Shown: piece after piece, positions 1-13,400 of the stretch
How positions within the stretch are numbered: the first letter of the stretch is position 1
Layout: each line of letters begins with the position of its first letter
Assembly: GCA_036417435.1 (NCBI GenBank)
Contig: JAZAQT010000247.1
Location: 62,001 to 126,000 of the forward strand
Direction: 5' to 3'
DNA from: Inia geoffrensis
Taxonomy: Eukaryota; Chordata; Mammalia; Artiodactyla; Iniidae
Length of the DNA: 64,000 nucleotides
The notes under the pieces: generated by a model
Database searches by the model: none
What the model saw: only the letters and a program-made list of their open reading frames with translations
What the model was told of the DNA's origin: nothing
Made by a program: the position numbers and the translations under genes

Positions 1-3000
1 TTTTCTCAACTCGCTTTGTTGTGAGCTGACCACAAACCCAAAAAATTGCTTCAGGCCCTAATCTCGTTCCGGCATGGCACGCTGAGCCTTTGGTGAATTC
101 TTCTTCCTGTAGGGAAATCAGAGTTCAATATGCCCGTCTAAACACATAGAGTTAGCCGCTCATTGGTTCTCCTTATTCCTGTTCATCTTCCACAGAAATT
201 GCAAACTGTGCCAAACAAGAGGTCAAAGGCACTGACTCTCCAAGTGGGGAGAATGTTAATATTGCATCTGGAACGGCGAACTCGAGTACCAGGGGGCGAA
301 AATGGCGATGAGTTTTAGACATTTTGCCTGATCACTTCGTGGACCATATTCTGGGTTTTCCATGCATATTTTAGCTGAAGGATAAATCCCTTACACGTGG
401 AGATTTGGGACCCGTGGAATGGGAACCATGCACCATTACCTCAAAGGGTCTGCATTCCCTCACCAATAGTATCAGCCCCAAGTGTCCAGCCTTATCTCTC
501 CCACAGCTGTGGATGTAGAGGTGGTAAATCCAAGATTCCTCACAAGCCCTGAAGGACTTATTTAAGAATTTCTCTCTATTTGACATTCCTTGTGTTTTCT
601 TTTTCAAATTTATTTTTATAAGGGGATTTAGCTTATTTACACTGCTGTGTGTATGCTGCTGTACACAAATGATTTTCTTATAGAGACGTATAAATGTATG
701 GGTTTTAATTTTCTTCCTAGTCAGGTATATTCCTAGGTTTTCAATACGGGGTGTTGAGTCCATTTGGTTGAGCAATGAGTAGGTCTTGTCTAATATATAT
801 TTGGCTTATGGAATTGTATCTGTCCTAATGTCAACCTCTGGTTTTATGCAGCCTCCCCACTCTCCTTTCCCCTTAAGCAAGCATAAGTTTCTTTTGTAAA
901 TGTGAGACTCTGTTGTGTTTTGTAATGCAGTTCACACGTAGCCGTGTTTACATTCCCGGTATTAGTGATATCTTATGATGTTTCTTTTTCTGTGTGACTT
1001 ATTTCACTTAGAATCATCGTAACTAAATCCACTCATTATGCTGCTACTGGTCTGTTGCCATTGATTTCATTGTTGAGTGATATTCCATTGTAGGGATGTA
1101 CCACTACTTCTATATCCATTTTTCTCTTTCTGGGCTATTAAATTTGTACCATAGTCAAGGCTCCCGTACACAGAGCAGCCCCAAACTTTGGTGTGGCTGT
1201 GTCTTTTTCATTTAAATTTTCCGAATCTATAGCACCATAAGTGGAAGTGCCCTAGGCTCTCTAGCTTGGTTTTTTCTTTGTTCCAGGAAACACCATCCAC
1301 TTCTCCAGAGTGGCTGTTGGCAGTTTACATCCAGTCCATCAGCATAACAAGGCTGCCGGTTCTCCATGGCCTGTCCTGCCTCTCTGGATTTTACAATTTT
1401 TTCGGACGGCTCTTTGGATCGGTGGGAAGGGAGACTTCCTTGTAGTGCGGATTTCCATTGCAGGCTTGCTTGGTTGGCCAAAAAGGGCATATGCGTTTTT
1501 TCCTGAATATATTCAGGAAAAAACGCATACGCCCTTTTTGACCAAGTGCATCACTGTCGAAGTGCTACCTCTTTTCCTACGCTTTCAGAGCAATTCTTAT
1601 GTACCCCCTGATATCTGTTTTCTGCAATTCTGCGTCGCGTTCAAGTCCTCTTCACAGCCTTCCTTCAATAAATTTTTGGATGATAGGGGTCATTTGGAAC
1701 TCTGCAGGATTGTGAGTTACAGTGCCAAAAATCTCCTTTTCTCAACTCGCTTTCTTGTGAGCTGACCGAAAACCCGAAGAATTGCTTCAGGCCCTAATCT
1801 TGTTCCGGCATGGCACGCTGAGCCTTTGGTGAATTCTTCTTCCTGTAGGGAAATTAGAGTTCAATGTGCCCGTCCAAACACATCGAGTTAGCCGCTCATT
1901 CGTTCTCCTTATTCCTGTTCATCTTCCACGGAAATTGCAAACTGTGCCAAACAAGAGGTCAAAGGCACTGACTCTCCAAGTGGGGAGAATGTTAATATTG
2001 CATCTGGAACGGCGAACTCGAGTACCAGGGGGCTACAATGGCGATGAGTTTTAGAAATTTTGCCTGATCACTTCGTGGACCATATTCTGGGATTTCCATG
2101 CGTATTTTAGCTGAAGGATAAATCCCTTAAACGTGGAGATTTGGGACCCGTGCAATGGGAACCATGCACCATTACCTCAAAGGGTCTGCATTCCCTCACC
2201 AATAGTATCAGCCCCAAGTGTCCAGCCTTATCTCTCCCCCAGCTGTGGATGTAGAGGTGGTAAATCCAAGATTCCTCACAAGCCCTGAAGGACTTATTTA
2301 AGTATTTCTCTCTATTTGACAGTCCTTGTGTTTTCTTATTCAAATTTATTTTTATAAGGGGATTTAGCTTATTGACACTGCTGTGTGTATGCTGCTGTAC
2401 ACAAATGATTTTCTTATGGAGACCTATAAATGTATGGGTTTTAATTTTCTTCATAGTCAGGTATATTCCTAGGTTTTGAATATGGGGTGTTGAGTCCATT
2501 TGGTTGAGCAATGAGTAGGTCTTGTCTAATATATACTTGGCTTATGGAATGGTATCTGTCCTAATGTCAACCTCTGGTTTTATGCAGCCTCCTCACTCTC
2601 CTTTCCCCTTAAGCAAGCATAAGTTTCTTTTGTAAATGTAAGACTCTGTTGTGTTTTGTAATGCAGTTCACACGTAGCCGTGTTTACATTCACGTTATTA
2701 GTGATATCTTATGATGTTTCTTTTTCGGTGTGACTTATTTCACTTAGAATCATCATAACTAAATCCTGTCATTATGCTGCTACTGGTGTGTTGCCATTGA
2801 TTTCATTGTTGAGTGATATTCCATTGTAGGGATGTACCACAACTTCTATATCCATTTTTCTCTTTCTGGGCTATTAAAGTTGTACCATAGTCAAGGATCC
2901 CGTACACAGAGCAGCCCCAAACTTTGTTGTGGCTGTGTCTTTTTCATTTAATTTTTCCGAATCTATAGCACCATAAGTGGAAGTGCCCTAGGCTCTCTAG

Positions 3001-5272
3001 CTTGGTTTTTTCTTTGTTCCAGGAAACACCATGCACTTCTCCAGAGTGGCTGTTGGCAGTTTACATCCAGTCCATTAGCATAACAAGGCTGCCGGTTCTC
3101 CATGGCCTGTCCTGCCTCTCTGGATTTTACACTTTTTTCGGACGGCCCTTTGGATCGGTGGGAAGTGAGACTTCCTTGTAGTGCGGATTTCCATTGCAGG
3201 GTTGCTTGGTTGGCCAAAAAGGGCGTATGCGTTTTTTCCTGAATATATTCAGGAAAAAACACATACGCCCTTTTTGGCCAAGTGCATCACTGTCGAACTG
3301 CTGCCTCTTTTCCTACGCTTTCAGAGCAATTCTTATGTACCCCCTGATATCTGTTTTCTGCAATTCTGCGTCGCGTTCAAGTCCTCTTCTCAGCCTTCCT
3401 TCAATAAATTTTTGGATGATAGGGGTCATTTGGAATTCTGCAGGATTGTGAGTTACAGTGTCAAAAATCTCCTTTTCTCAAGTCGCTTTCTTGTGAGCTG
3501 ACCGCAAACCCGAAGAATTGCTTCAGGCCCTAATCTCGTTCCGGCATGGCACGCTGAGCCATTGGTGAATTCTTCTTCCTGTAGGGAAATCAGAGTTCAA
3601 TGTGCCCGTCCAAACACATCGAGTTAGCCGCTCATTCGTTCTCCTTATTCCTGTTCATCTTCCACAGAAATTGCAAACTGTGCCAAACAAGAGGTCAAAG
3701 GCACTGACTCTCCAAGTGGGGAGAATGTTAATATCGCATCTGGAACGGCGAATTCTAGTACCAGGGGGCGAAAATGGCGATGAGTTTTAAAATTTTGCCT
3801 GGTCACTTCGTGGACCATATTCTGGGTTTTCCATGCATATTTTAGCTGAAGGATAAATCCCTTATACATGGAGATTTGGGACCCGTGCAATGGGAACCAT
3901 GCATCATTACCTCAAAGGGTCGGCATTCCCTCACCAATAGTATCAGCCCCGAGTGTCCAGCCTTATCTATCCCACAGCTGTGGATGTAGAGGTGGTAAAT
4001 CCAAGATTCCTCACAAGCCCTGAAGGACTTATTTAAGAATTTCTCTCTATTTGACATTCCTTGTGTTTTCTTTTTCAAATTTATTTTTATAAGGGGATTT
4101 AGCTTATTTACACTGCTGTGTGTATGCTGCTGTACACAAATGATTTTCTTATGGAGACGTATAAATATATGGGTTTTAATTTTCTTCATACTCAGGTATA
4201 TTCCTGGGTTTTGAATACGGGGTGTAGAGTCCATTTGGTTGAGCAAGGATTAGGTCTTGTCTAATATATATTTGGCTTATGGAATGGTATCTGTCCTAAT
4301 GTCAACCTCTGGTTTTATGCAGCCTCCCCACTCTCCTTTCCCCTTAAGCAAGCATAAGTTTCTTTTGTAAATGTGAGACTCTGTTGTGTTTTGTAATGCA
4401 GTTCACACGTAGCCGTGTTTACATTCCCGGTATTAGTGATATCTTATGATGTTTCTTTTTCTGTGTGACTTATTTCACTTAGAATCATCATAACTAAATC
4501 CTGTCATTATGCTGCTACTGGTGTGTTGCCATGGATTTCATTGTTGAGTGATATTCCATTGTAGGGATGTACCACAACTTCTATATCCATTTTTCTCTTT
4601 CTGGGCTATTAAAGTTGTACCATACTCAAGGCTCCCGTACACAGAGCAGCCCCAAACTTTGGTGTGGCTGTGTCTTTTTCATTTAAATTTTCCGAATCTA
4701 TAGCACCATAAGTGGAAGTGCCCTAGGCTCTCTAGCTTGGTTTTTTCTTTGTTCCAGGAAACACCATCCACTTCTCCAGAGTGGCTGTTGGCAGTTTACA
4801 TCCAGTCCATCAGCATAACAAGGCTGCCAGTTCTCCATGGCCTGTCCTGCCTCTCTGGATTTTACACATTTTTCGGACGGCCCTTTGGATCGGTGGGAAG
4901 TGAGACTTCCTTGTAGTGCGGATTTCCATTGCAGGGTTGCTTGGTTGGCCAAAAAGGGCATATGCGTTTTTTCCTGAATATATTCAGGAAAAAACACATA
5001 CGCCCTTTTTGGCCAAGTGCATCACTGTCGAACTGCTGCCTCTTTTCCTACGCTTTCAGAGCAATTCTTATGTACCCCCTGATATCTGTTTTCTGCAATT
5101 CTGTGTCGCGTTCAAGTCCTCTTCACAGCCTTCCTTCAATAAATTTTTGGATGATAGGGGTCATTTGGAACTCTGCAGGATTGTGAGTTACAGTGCCAAA
5201 AATCTCCTTTTCTCAACTCGCTTTCTTGTGAGCTGACCGAAAACCCGAAAAATTGCTTCAGGCCCTAATCTT
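1..5272. repeat. Satellite block: 1,735-1,736-bp monomers, older subfamily
   Basis: Three monomers plus partial units. Diagnostic states shared with the rest of array 1 and with 25-38 kb are CATGGCACGCTGAG (C-A-C), GAGTACCAGGGGG, GCCAAAAATCTCC and GTATGCTGCTGTAC. The monomers ending at 3281 and 5016 are especially close to each other. Their palindromes carry a mismatch in the right arm (ACACATACG against CGTATGCG or CATATGCG). The first ~235 bases of the window carry an unusual variant set (TTTGTTGTG, CCCAAAAAATTGC, CAATATGCCCGTCTAAACA) that reappears only at about 24,985-25,140. Confidence 0.9.
1474..1545. repeat. 72-bp inverted repeat, first copy in the window
   Basis: Two 36-bp arms meet at TGAATA|TATTCA with no spacer. 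Here the left arm has GGGCATATGCG instead of GGGCGTATGCG, and the right arm ends TTTTTGACCAA instead of TTTTTGGCCAA, so the stem has two mismatches. Confidence 0.95.
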
Positions 5273-8200
5273 GTTCCGGTATGGCACGCTGAGCCTTTGG
5301 TGAATTCTTCTTCCTGTAGGGAAATTAGAGTTCAATGTGCCCGTCCAAACACATCGAGTTAGCCGCTCATTCGTTCTCCTTATTCCTGTTCATCTTCCAC
5401 GGAAATTGCAAACTGTGCCAAACAAGAGGTCAAAGGCACTGACTCTCCAAGTGGGGAGAATGTTAATATTGCATCTGGAACGGCAAACTCGAGTACCAGG
5501 GGGCTACAATGGCGATGAGTTTTAGAAATTTTGCCTGATCACTTCGTGGACCATATTCTGGGATTTCCATGCGTATTTTAGCTGAAGGATAAATCCCTTA
5601 AACGTGGAGATTTGGGACCCGTGCAATGGGAACCATGCACCATTACCTCAAAGGGTCTGCATTCCCTCACCAATAGTATCAGCCCCAAGTGTCCAGCCTT
5701 ATCTCTCCCCCAGCTGTGGATGTAGAGGTGGTAAATCCAAGATTCCTCACAAGCCCTGAAGGACTTATTTAAGTATTTCTCTCTATTTGACAGTCCTTGT
5801 GTTTTCTTATTCAAATTTATTTTTATAAGGGGATTTAGCTTATTGACACTGCTGTGTGTATGCTGCTGTACACAAATGATTTTCTTATGGAGACGTATAA
5901 ATTTATGGGTTTTAATTTCCTTCATAGTCAGGTATATTCCTAGGTTTTGAATATGGGGTGTTGAGTCCATTTGGTTGAGCAATGAGTAGGTCTTGTCTAA
6001 TATATATTTGGCTTATGGAGTGGTATCTGTCCTAATGTCAACCTCTGGTTTTATGCAGCCTCCCCACTCTCCTTTCCCCTTAAGCAAGCATAAGTTTCTT
6101 TTGTAAATGTGAGACTCTGTTGTGTTTTGTAATGCAGTTCACACGTAGCCATGTTTACATTCCCGGTATCAGTGATATTTTATGATGTTTTTTTTCTGTG
6201 TGACTTATTTCACTTAGAATCATCATAACTAAATCTTCTCATTATGCTGCTACTGGTCTGTTGGCATTGATTTCATTGTTGAGTGATATTCCATTGTAGG
6301 GATGTACCACAACTTCTATATCCATTTTTCTCTTTCTGGGCTATTAAAGTTGTACCATAGTCAAGGATCCCCTACACAGAGCAGCCCCAAACTTTGGTGT
6401 GGCTGTGTCTTTTTCATTTAAATTTTCCGAATCTATAGCACCATAAGTGGAAGTGCCCTAGGCTCTCTAGCTTGTTTTTCTCTTTGTTCCAGGAAACACC
6501 ATCCACTTCTCCAGAGTGGCTGTTGGCAGTTTACATCCCGCCCATCAGCATAACAAGGCTGCCGGTTCTCCATGGCCTGCCCTACCTCTCTTGATTTTAC
6601 AATTTTTTCGGACGGCCCTTTGGATCGGTGGGAAGTGAGACTTCTTTGTAGTGCGGATTTCCATTGCAGGCTTGCTTGATTGGCCAAAAAGGGCGTATGC
6701 GTTTTTTCCTGAATATATTCAGGAAAAAACGCATACGCCCTTTGTGGCCAAGTGCATCACTGTCGAACTGCTGCCTCTTTTCCTACGCTTTCAGAGCAAT
6801 TCTTATCTACCCCCTGATATCCGTTTTCAGCAATTCTGCGTCGCATTCAAGTCCTCTTCACAGCCTTCCTTCAATAAATTTTTGGATGATTGGGGTCATT
6901 TGGAACTCTGCAGGATTGTGAGTTACAGTGCCAAAAATCTCCTTTTCTCAACTCGCTTTCTTGTGAGCTGACCGCAAACCCGAAGAATTGCTTCAGGCCC
7001 TAATCTCGTTCCGGCATGGCACACTGAGCCTTTGGTGAATTCTTCTTCCTGTAGGGAAATCAGAGTTCAATGTGCCCGTCCAAACACATCGAGTTAGTCG
7101 CTCATTCGTTCTCCTTATTCCTGTTCATCCTCCACAGAAATTGCAAACTGTGCCAAACAAGGGGTCAAAGGCACTGACTCTCCAAGTGGGGAGAATGTTA
7201 ATATCGCATCTGGAACGGCGAACTCTAGTACCAGGGGGCGAAAATGGCGATGAGTTTATAATTTTGCCTGGTCATTTCGTGGACCATATTCTGGGTTTTC
7301 CATGCATATTTTAGCTGAAGGATAAATCCCTTAAACGTGGAGATTTGGGACCCGTGCAATGGGAACCATGCACCATTACCTCAAAGGGTCTGCATTCCCT
7401 CACCAATAGTATCAGCCCCAAGTGTCCAGCCTTATCTCTCCCACAGCTGTGGATGTAGAGGTGGTAAATCCAAGATTCCTCACTAGCCCTGAAGGATTAT
7501 ATAAGAATTTCTCTCTATTTGACAGTCCTTGTGTTTTCTTATTCAAATTTATTTTTATAAGGGGATTTAGCTTATTGACACTGCTGTGTGTATGCTGCTG
7601 TACACAAATGATTTTCTTATGGAGACATATAAATGTATGGGTTTTAATTTTCTTCATAGTCAGGTATATTCCTAGGTTTTGAATATGGGGTGTTGAGTCC
7701 ATTTGGTTGAGCAATGAGTAGGTCTTGTCTAATATATATTTGGCTTATGGAATGGTATCTGTCCTAATGTCAACCTCTGGTTTTATGCAGCCTTCCCACT
7801 CTCCTTTCCCCTTAAGCAAGCATAAGTTTCTTTTGTAAATGTAAGACTCTGTTGTGTTTTGTAATGCAGTTCACACGTAGCCGTGTTTACATTCCCGTTA
7901 TTAGTGATATCTTATGATGTTTCTTTTTCTGTGTGACTTATTTCACTTAGAATCATCATAACTAAATCCTCTCATTATGCTGCTACTGGTGTGTTGCCAT
8001 TGATTTCATTGTTGAGTGATATTCCATTGTAGGGATGTACCACAACTTCTATATCCATTTTTCTCTTTCTGGGCTATTAAAGTTGTACCATAGTAAAGGA
8101 TCCCGTACACATAGCAGCCCCAAACTTTGGTGTGGCTGTGTCTTTTTCATTTAAATTTTCCGCATCTATAGCACCATAAGTGGAAGTGCCCTAGGCTCTC

Positions 8201-10474
8201 TAGCTTGGTTTTTTCTTTGTTCCAGGAAGCACCATGCACTTCTCCAGAGTGGCTGTTGGCAGTTTACATCCCGCCCATCAGCATAACAAGACTGCCGGTT
8301 CTCAATGGCCTGTCCTGCCTCTCTGGATTTTACACTTTTTTCGGACGGCCCTTTGGATCGGTGGGAAGTGAGGCTTCCTTGTAGTGCGGATTTCTGTTGC
8401 AGGCTTGCTTGGTTGGCCAAAAAGGGCGTATGCGTTTTTTCCTGAATATATTCAGGAAAAAACGCATACGCCCTTTTTGGCCAAGTGCATCACCGTCGAA
8501 CTGCTGCCTCTTTTCCTACTCTTTCAGAGCAATTCTTATCTACCCCCTGATATCTGTTTTCTGCAATTCTGCGTCGCGTTCAAGTCCTCTTCACAGCCTT
8601 CCTTCAATAAATTTTTGGATGATAGGGGTCATTTGGAACTCTGCAGGATTGTGAGTTACAGTGCCAAAAATCTCCTTTTCTCAACTCGCTTTCTTGTGAG
8701 CTGACCGCAAACCCGAAGATTTGCTTCAGGCCCTAATCTCGTTCCGGCATGGCACGCTGAGCCTTTGGTGAATTCTTCTTCTTGTAGGGAAATCAGAGTT
8801 CAATGTGCCCGTCCAAACACATCAAGTTAGCCGCTCATTTGTTCTCCTTATTCCTGTTCATCTTCCACAGAAATTGCAAACTGTGCCAAACAAGGGGTCA
8901 AAGGCACTGACTCTCCAAGTTGGGAGAATGTTAATATCGCATCTGGAATGGCGAACTCTAGTACCAGGGGGCGAAAATGGCGATGAGTTTATAATTTTGC
9001 CTGGTCACTTCGTGGACCATATTCTGGGTTTTCCATGCATATTTTAGCTGAAGGATAAATCCCTTAAACGTGGAGATTTGGGACCCGTGCAATGGGGACC
9101 ATGCACCATTACCTCAAATGGTCTGCATTCCCTCACCAATAGTATCAGCCCCAAGTGTCCAGCCTTATCTCTCCCACAGCTGTGGATGTAGAGGTGGTAA
9201 ATCCAAGATTCCTCACAATCCCTGAAGGACTTATTTAAGAATTTCTCTCTATTTGACATTCCTTGTGTTTTCTTTATCAAATTTATTTTTATAAGGGGAT
9301 TTAGCTTATTTACACTGCTGTGTGTATGCTGCTGTACACAAATGATTTTCTTATGGAGACCTATAAATGTATGGGTTTTAATTTTCTTCATACTCAGGTA
9401 TATTCCTGGGTTTTGAATACGGGGTGTAGAGTCCATTTGGTTGAGCAAGGAGTAGGTCTTGTCTAATATATATTTGGCTTATGGAATGGTATCTGTCCTA
9501 ATGTCAACCTCTGGTTTTATGCAGCCTCCCCACTCTCCTTTCCCCTTAAGCAAGCATAAGTTTCTTTTGTAAATGTGAGACTCTGTTGTGTTTTGTAATG
9601 CAGTTCACACGTAGCCGTGTTTACAGTCCCGGTATTAGTGATATCTTATGATGTTTCTTTTTCTGTGTGACTTATTTCACTTAGAATCATCATAACTAAA
9701 TCCTCTCATTATGCTGCTACAGGTCTGTTGCCATTGATTTCATTGTTGAGTGTTATTCCATTGTAGGAATGTACCCCAACTTCTATATCCATTTTTCTCT
9801 TTCTGGGCTATTGAAGTTGTACCATAGTCAATGCTCCTGTACACAGAGCAGCCCCAAACTTTGGTGTGGCTGTGTCTTTTTCATTTAAATTTTCAGAATC
9901 TATAACACCATAAGTGGAAGTGCCCTAGGCTCTTTAGCCTGTTTTTTTCTTTGTTCAAGGAAACACCATCCACTTCTCCAGAGAGGCTGTTGGCAATTTA
10001 CATCCCGCCCATCAGCATAACAAGGCTGCCTGTTCTCCATGGTATGTCCTGCATCTCTGGATTTTACACTTTTTTTGGACGGCCCTTTGGATCGGTGGGA
10101 AGTGAGACTGCCTTGTAGGGCGGATTTCCATTGCAGGCTTGCTTGGTTGGCCAAAAAGGACGTATGCGTTTTTTCCTGAATATATTCAGGAAACAACGCA
10201 TACGCACTTTTTGGCCAAGTGCATCACTGTCGAACTGCTGCCTTTTTTCCTACGCTTTCAGAGCAATTCTTATCTACCTCCTGATATGTGTTTTCTGCAA
10301 TTCTGCGTCGCTTTCAAGTCCTCTTCACAGCCTTCATTCAATAAATTTTTGGATGATAGGGGTCATTTGGAACTCTGCAGGATTGTGAGTTACAGTGCCA
10401 AAAATCTCCTTTTCTCAACTCGCTTTCTTGTGAGCTGACCGCAAACCCGAAGAATTGCTTCAGTCCCTAATCTC
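5273..10474. repeat. 5,202-bp three-monomer higher-order repeat, copy 1
   Basis: Three consecutive monomers, with palindromes at 6680, 8413 and 10147, form a unit that is repeated immediately downstream at an offset of exactly 5,202 bp. Reading the two copies against each other, identity starts at 5273/10475, just after a T/C difference at 5272/10474. It runs to 10481/15683, where 10482 is T and 15684 is C. I found only seven substitutions and no indels: 6151, 6236, 6592, 6891, 8095, 8373 and 9934. The three monomers differ from one another far more than the two copies do, so the trimer is the unit of recent duplication. The third monomer has the variant palindrome with GGAAACAACG in its right arm. 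Confidence 0.95.
10147..10218. repeat. Palindrome with three arm mismatches
   Basis: The palindrome of the third monomer in trimer copy 1. The right arm has C at 10194 facing T at 10171. The left arm has A at 10160 facing C at 10205, and G at 10159 faces A at 10206. The same state is copied at 15349-15420 by the trimer duplication. The 10194 change is at the same arm position as the variants at 52518, 54254 and 55990 in array 2. Confidence 0.93.
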
Positions 10475-13400
10475 GTTCCGGTATGGCACGCTGAGCCTTT
10501 GGTGAATTCTTCTTCCTGTAGGGAAATTAGAGTTCAATGTGCCCGTCCAAACACATCGAGTTAGCCGCTCATTCGTTCTCCTTATTCCTGTTCATCTTCC
10601 ACGGAAATTGCAAACTGTGCCAAACAAGAGGTCAAAGGCACTGACTCTCCAAGTGGGGAGAATGTTAATATTGCATCTGGAACGGCAAACTCGAGTACCA
10701 GGGGGCTACAATGGCGATGAGTTTTAGAAATTTTGCCTGATCACTTCGTGGACCATATTCTGGGATTTCCATGCGTATTTTAGCTGAAGGATAAATCCCT
10801 TAAACGTGGAGATTTGGGACCCGTGCAATGGGAACCATGCACCATTACCTCAAAGGGTCTGCATTCCCTCACCAATAGTATCAGCCCCAAGTGTCCAGCC
10901 TTATCTCTCCCCCAGCTGTGGATGTAGAGGTGGTAAATCCAAGATTCCTCACAAGCCCTGAAGGACTTATTTAAGTATTTCTCTCTATTTGACAGTCCTT
11001 GTGTTTTCTTATTCAAATTTATTTTTATAAGGGGATTTAGCTTATTGACACTGCTGTGTGTATGCTGCTGTACACAAATGATTTTCTTATGGAGACGTAT
11101 AAATTTATGGGTTTTAATTTCCTTCATAGTCAGGTATATTCCTAGGTTTTGAATATGGGGTGTTGAGTCCATTTGGTTGAGCAATGAGTAGGTCTTGTCT
11201 AATATATATTTGGCTTATGGAGTGGTATCTGTCCTAATGTCAACCTCTGGTTTTATGCAGCCTCCCCACTCTCCTTTCCCCTTAAGCAAGCATAAGTTTC
11301 TTTTGTAAATGTGAGACTCTGTTGTGTTTTGTAATGCAGTTCACACGTAGCCGTGTTTACATTCCCGGTATCAGTGATATTTTATGATGTTTTTTTTCTG
11401 TGTGACTTATTTCACTTAGAATCATCATAACTAAATCCTCTCATTATGCTGCTACTGGTCTGTTGGCATTGATTTCATTGTTGAGTGATATTCCATTGTA
11501 GGGATGTACCACAACTTCTATATCCATTTTTCTCTTTCTGGGCTATTAAAGTTGTACCATAGTCAAGGATCCCCTACACAGAGCAGCCCCAAACTTTGGT
11601 GTGGCTGTGTCTTTTTCATTTAAATTTTCCGAATCTATAGCACCATAAGTGGAAGTGCCCTAGGCTCTCTAGCTTGTTTTTCTCTTTGTTCCAGGAAACA
11701 CCATCCACTTCTCCAGAGTGGCTGTTGGCAGTTTACATCCCGCCCATCAGCATAACAAGGCTGCCGGTTCTCCATGGCCTGCCCTACCTCTCTGGATTTT
11801 ACAATTTTTTCGGACGGCCCTTTGGATCGGTGGGAAGTGAGACTTCTTTGTAGTGCGGATTTCCATTGCAGGCTTGCTTGATTGGCCAAAAAGGGCGTAT
11901 GCGTTTTTTCCTGAATATATTCAGGAAAAAACGCATACGCCCTTTGTGGCCAAGTGCATCACTGTCGAACTGCTGCCTCTTTTCCTACGCTTTCAGAGCA
12001 ATTCTTATCTACCCCCTGATATCCGTTTTCAGCAATTCTGCGTCGCATTCAAGTCCTCTTCACAGCCTTCCTTCAATAAATTTTTGGATGATAGGGGTCA
12101 TTTGGAACTCTGCAGGATTGTGAGTTACAGTGCCAAAAATCTCCTTTTCTCAACTCGCTTTCTTGTGAGCTGACCGCAAACCCGAAGAATTGCTTCAGGC
12201 CCTAATCTCGTTCCGGCATGGCACACTGAGCCTTTGGTGAATTCTTCTTCCTGTAGGGAAATCAGAGTTCAATGTGCCCGTCCAAACACATCGAGTTAGT
12301 CGCTCATTCGTTCTCCTTATTCCTGTTCATCCTCCACAGAAATTGCAAACTGTGCCAAACAAGGGGTCAAAGGCACTGACTCTCCAAGTGGGGAGAATGT
12401 TAATATCGCATCTGGAACGGCGAACTCTAGTACCAGGGGGCGAAAATGGCGATGAGTTTATAATTTTGCCTGGTCATTTCGTGGACCATATTCTGGGTTT
12501 TCCATGCATATTTTAGCTGAAGGATAAATCCCTTAAACGTGGAGATTTGGGACCCGTGCAATGGGAACCATGCACCATTACCTCAAAGGGTCTGCATTCC
12601 CTCACCAATAGTATCAGCCCCAAGTGTCCAGCCTTATCTCTCCCACAGCTGTGGATGTAGAGGTGGTAAATCCAAGATTCCTCACTAGCCCTGAAGGATT
12701 ATATAAGAATTTCTCTCTATTTGACAGTCCTTGTGTTTTCTTATTCAAATTTATTTTTATAAGGGGATTTAGCTTATTGACACTGCTGTGTGTATGCTGC
12801 TGTACACAAATGATTTTCTTATGGAGACATATAAATGTATGGGTTTTAATTTTCTTCATAGTCAGGTATATTCCTAGGTTTTGAATATGGGGTGTTGAGT
12901 CCATTTGGTTGAGCAATGAGTAGGTCTTGTCTAATATATATTTGGCTTATGGAATGGTATCTGTCCTAATGTCAACCTCTGGTTTTATGCAGCCTTCCCA
13001 CTCTCCTTTCCCCTTAAGCAAGCATAAGTTTCTTTTGTAAATGTAAGACTCTGTTGTGTTTTGTAATGCAGTTCACACGTAGCCGTGTTTACATTCCCGT
13101 TATTAGTGATATCTTATGATGTTTCTTTTTCTGTGTGACTTATTTCACTTAGAATCATCATAACTAAATCCTCTCATTATGCTGCTACTGGTGTGTTGCC
13201 ATTGATTTCATTGTTGAGTGATATTCCATTGTAGGGATGTACCACAACTTCTATATCCATTTTTCTCTTTCTGGGCTATTAAAGTTGTACCATAGTCAAG
13301 GATCCCGTACACATAGCAGCCCCAAACTTTGGTGTGGCTGTGTCTTTTTCATTTAAATTTTCCGCATCTATAGCACCATAAGTGGAAGTGCCCTAGGCTC

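Noticed and set aside
371..775. Recurrent minus-strand frame of 134 codons (64 codons in the younger subfamily)
   Set aside because: It spans L1 3' UTR-derived and segment U sequence in an arbitrary frame. It is truncated by a fixed change in the younger subfamily without any sign of constraint.
1474..1545. Palindrome as a library or assembly artefact
   Set aside because: It recurs in 34 units at a constant phase with different, inherited variants, including in the trimer duplication and the decayed edges.
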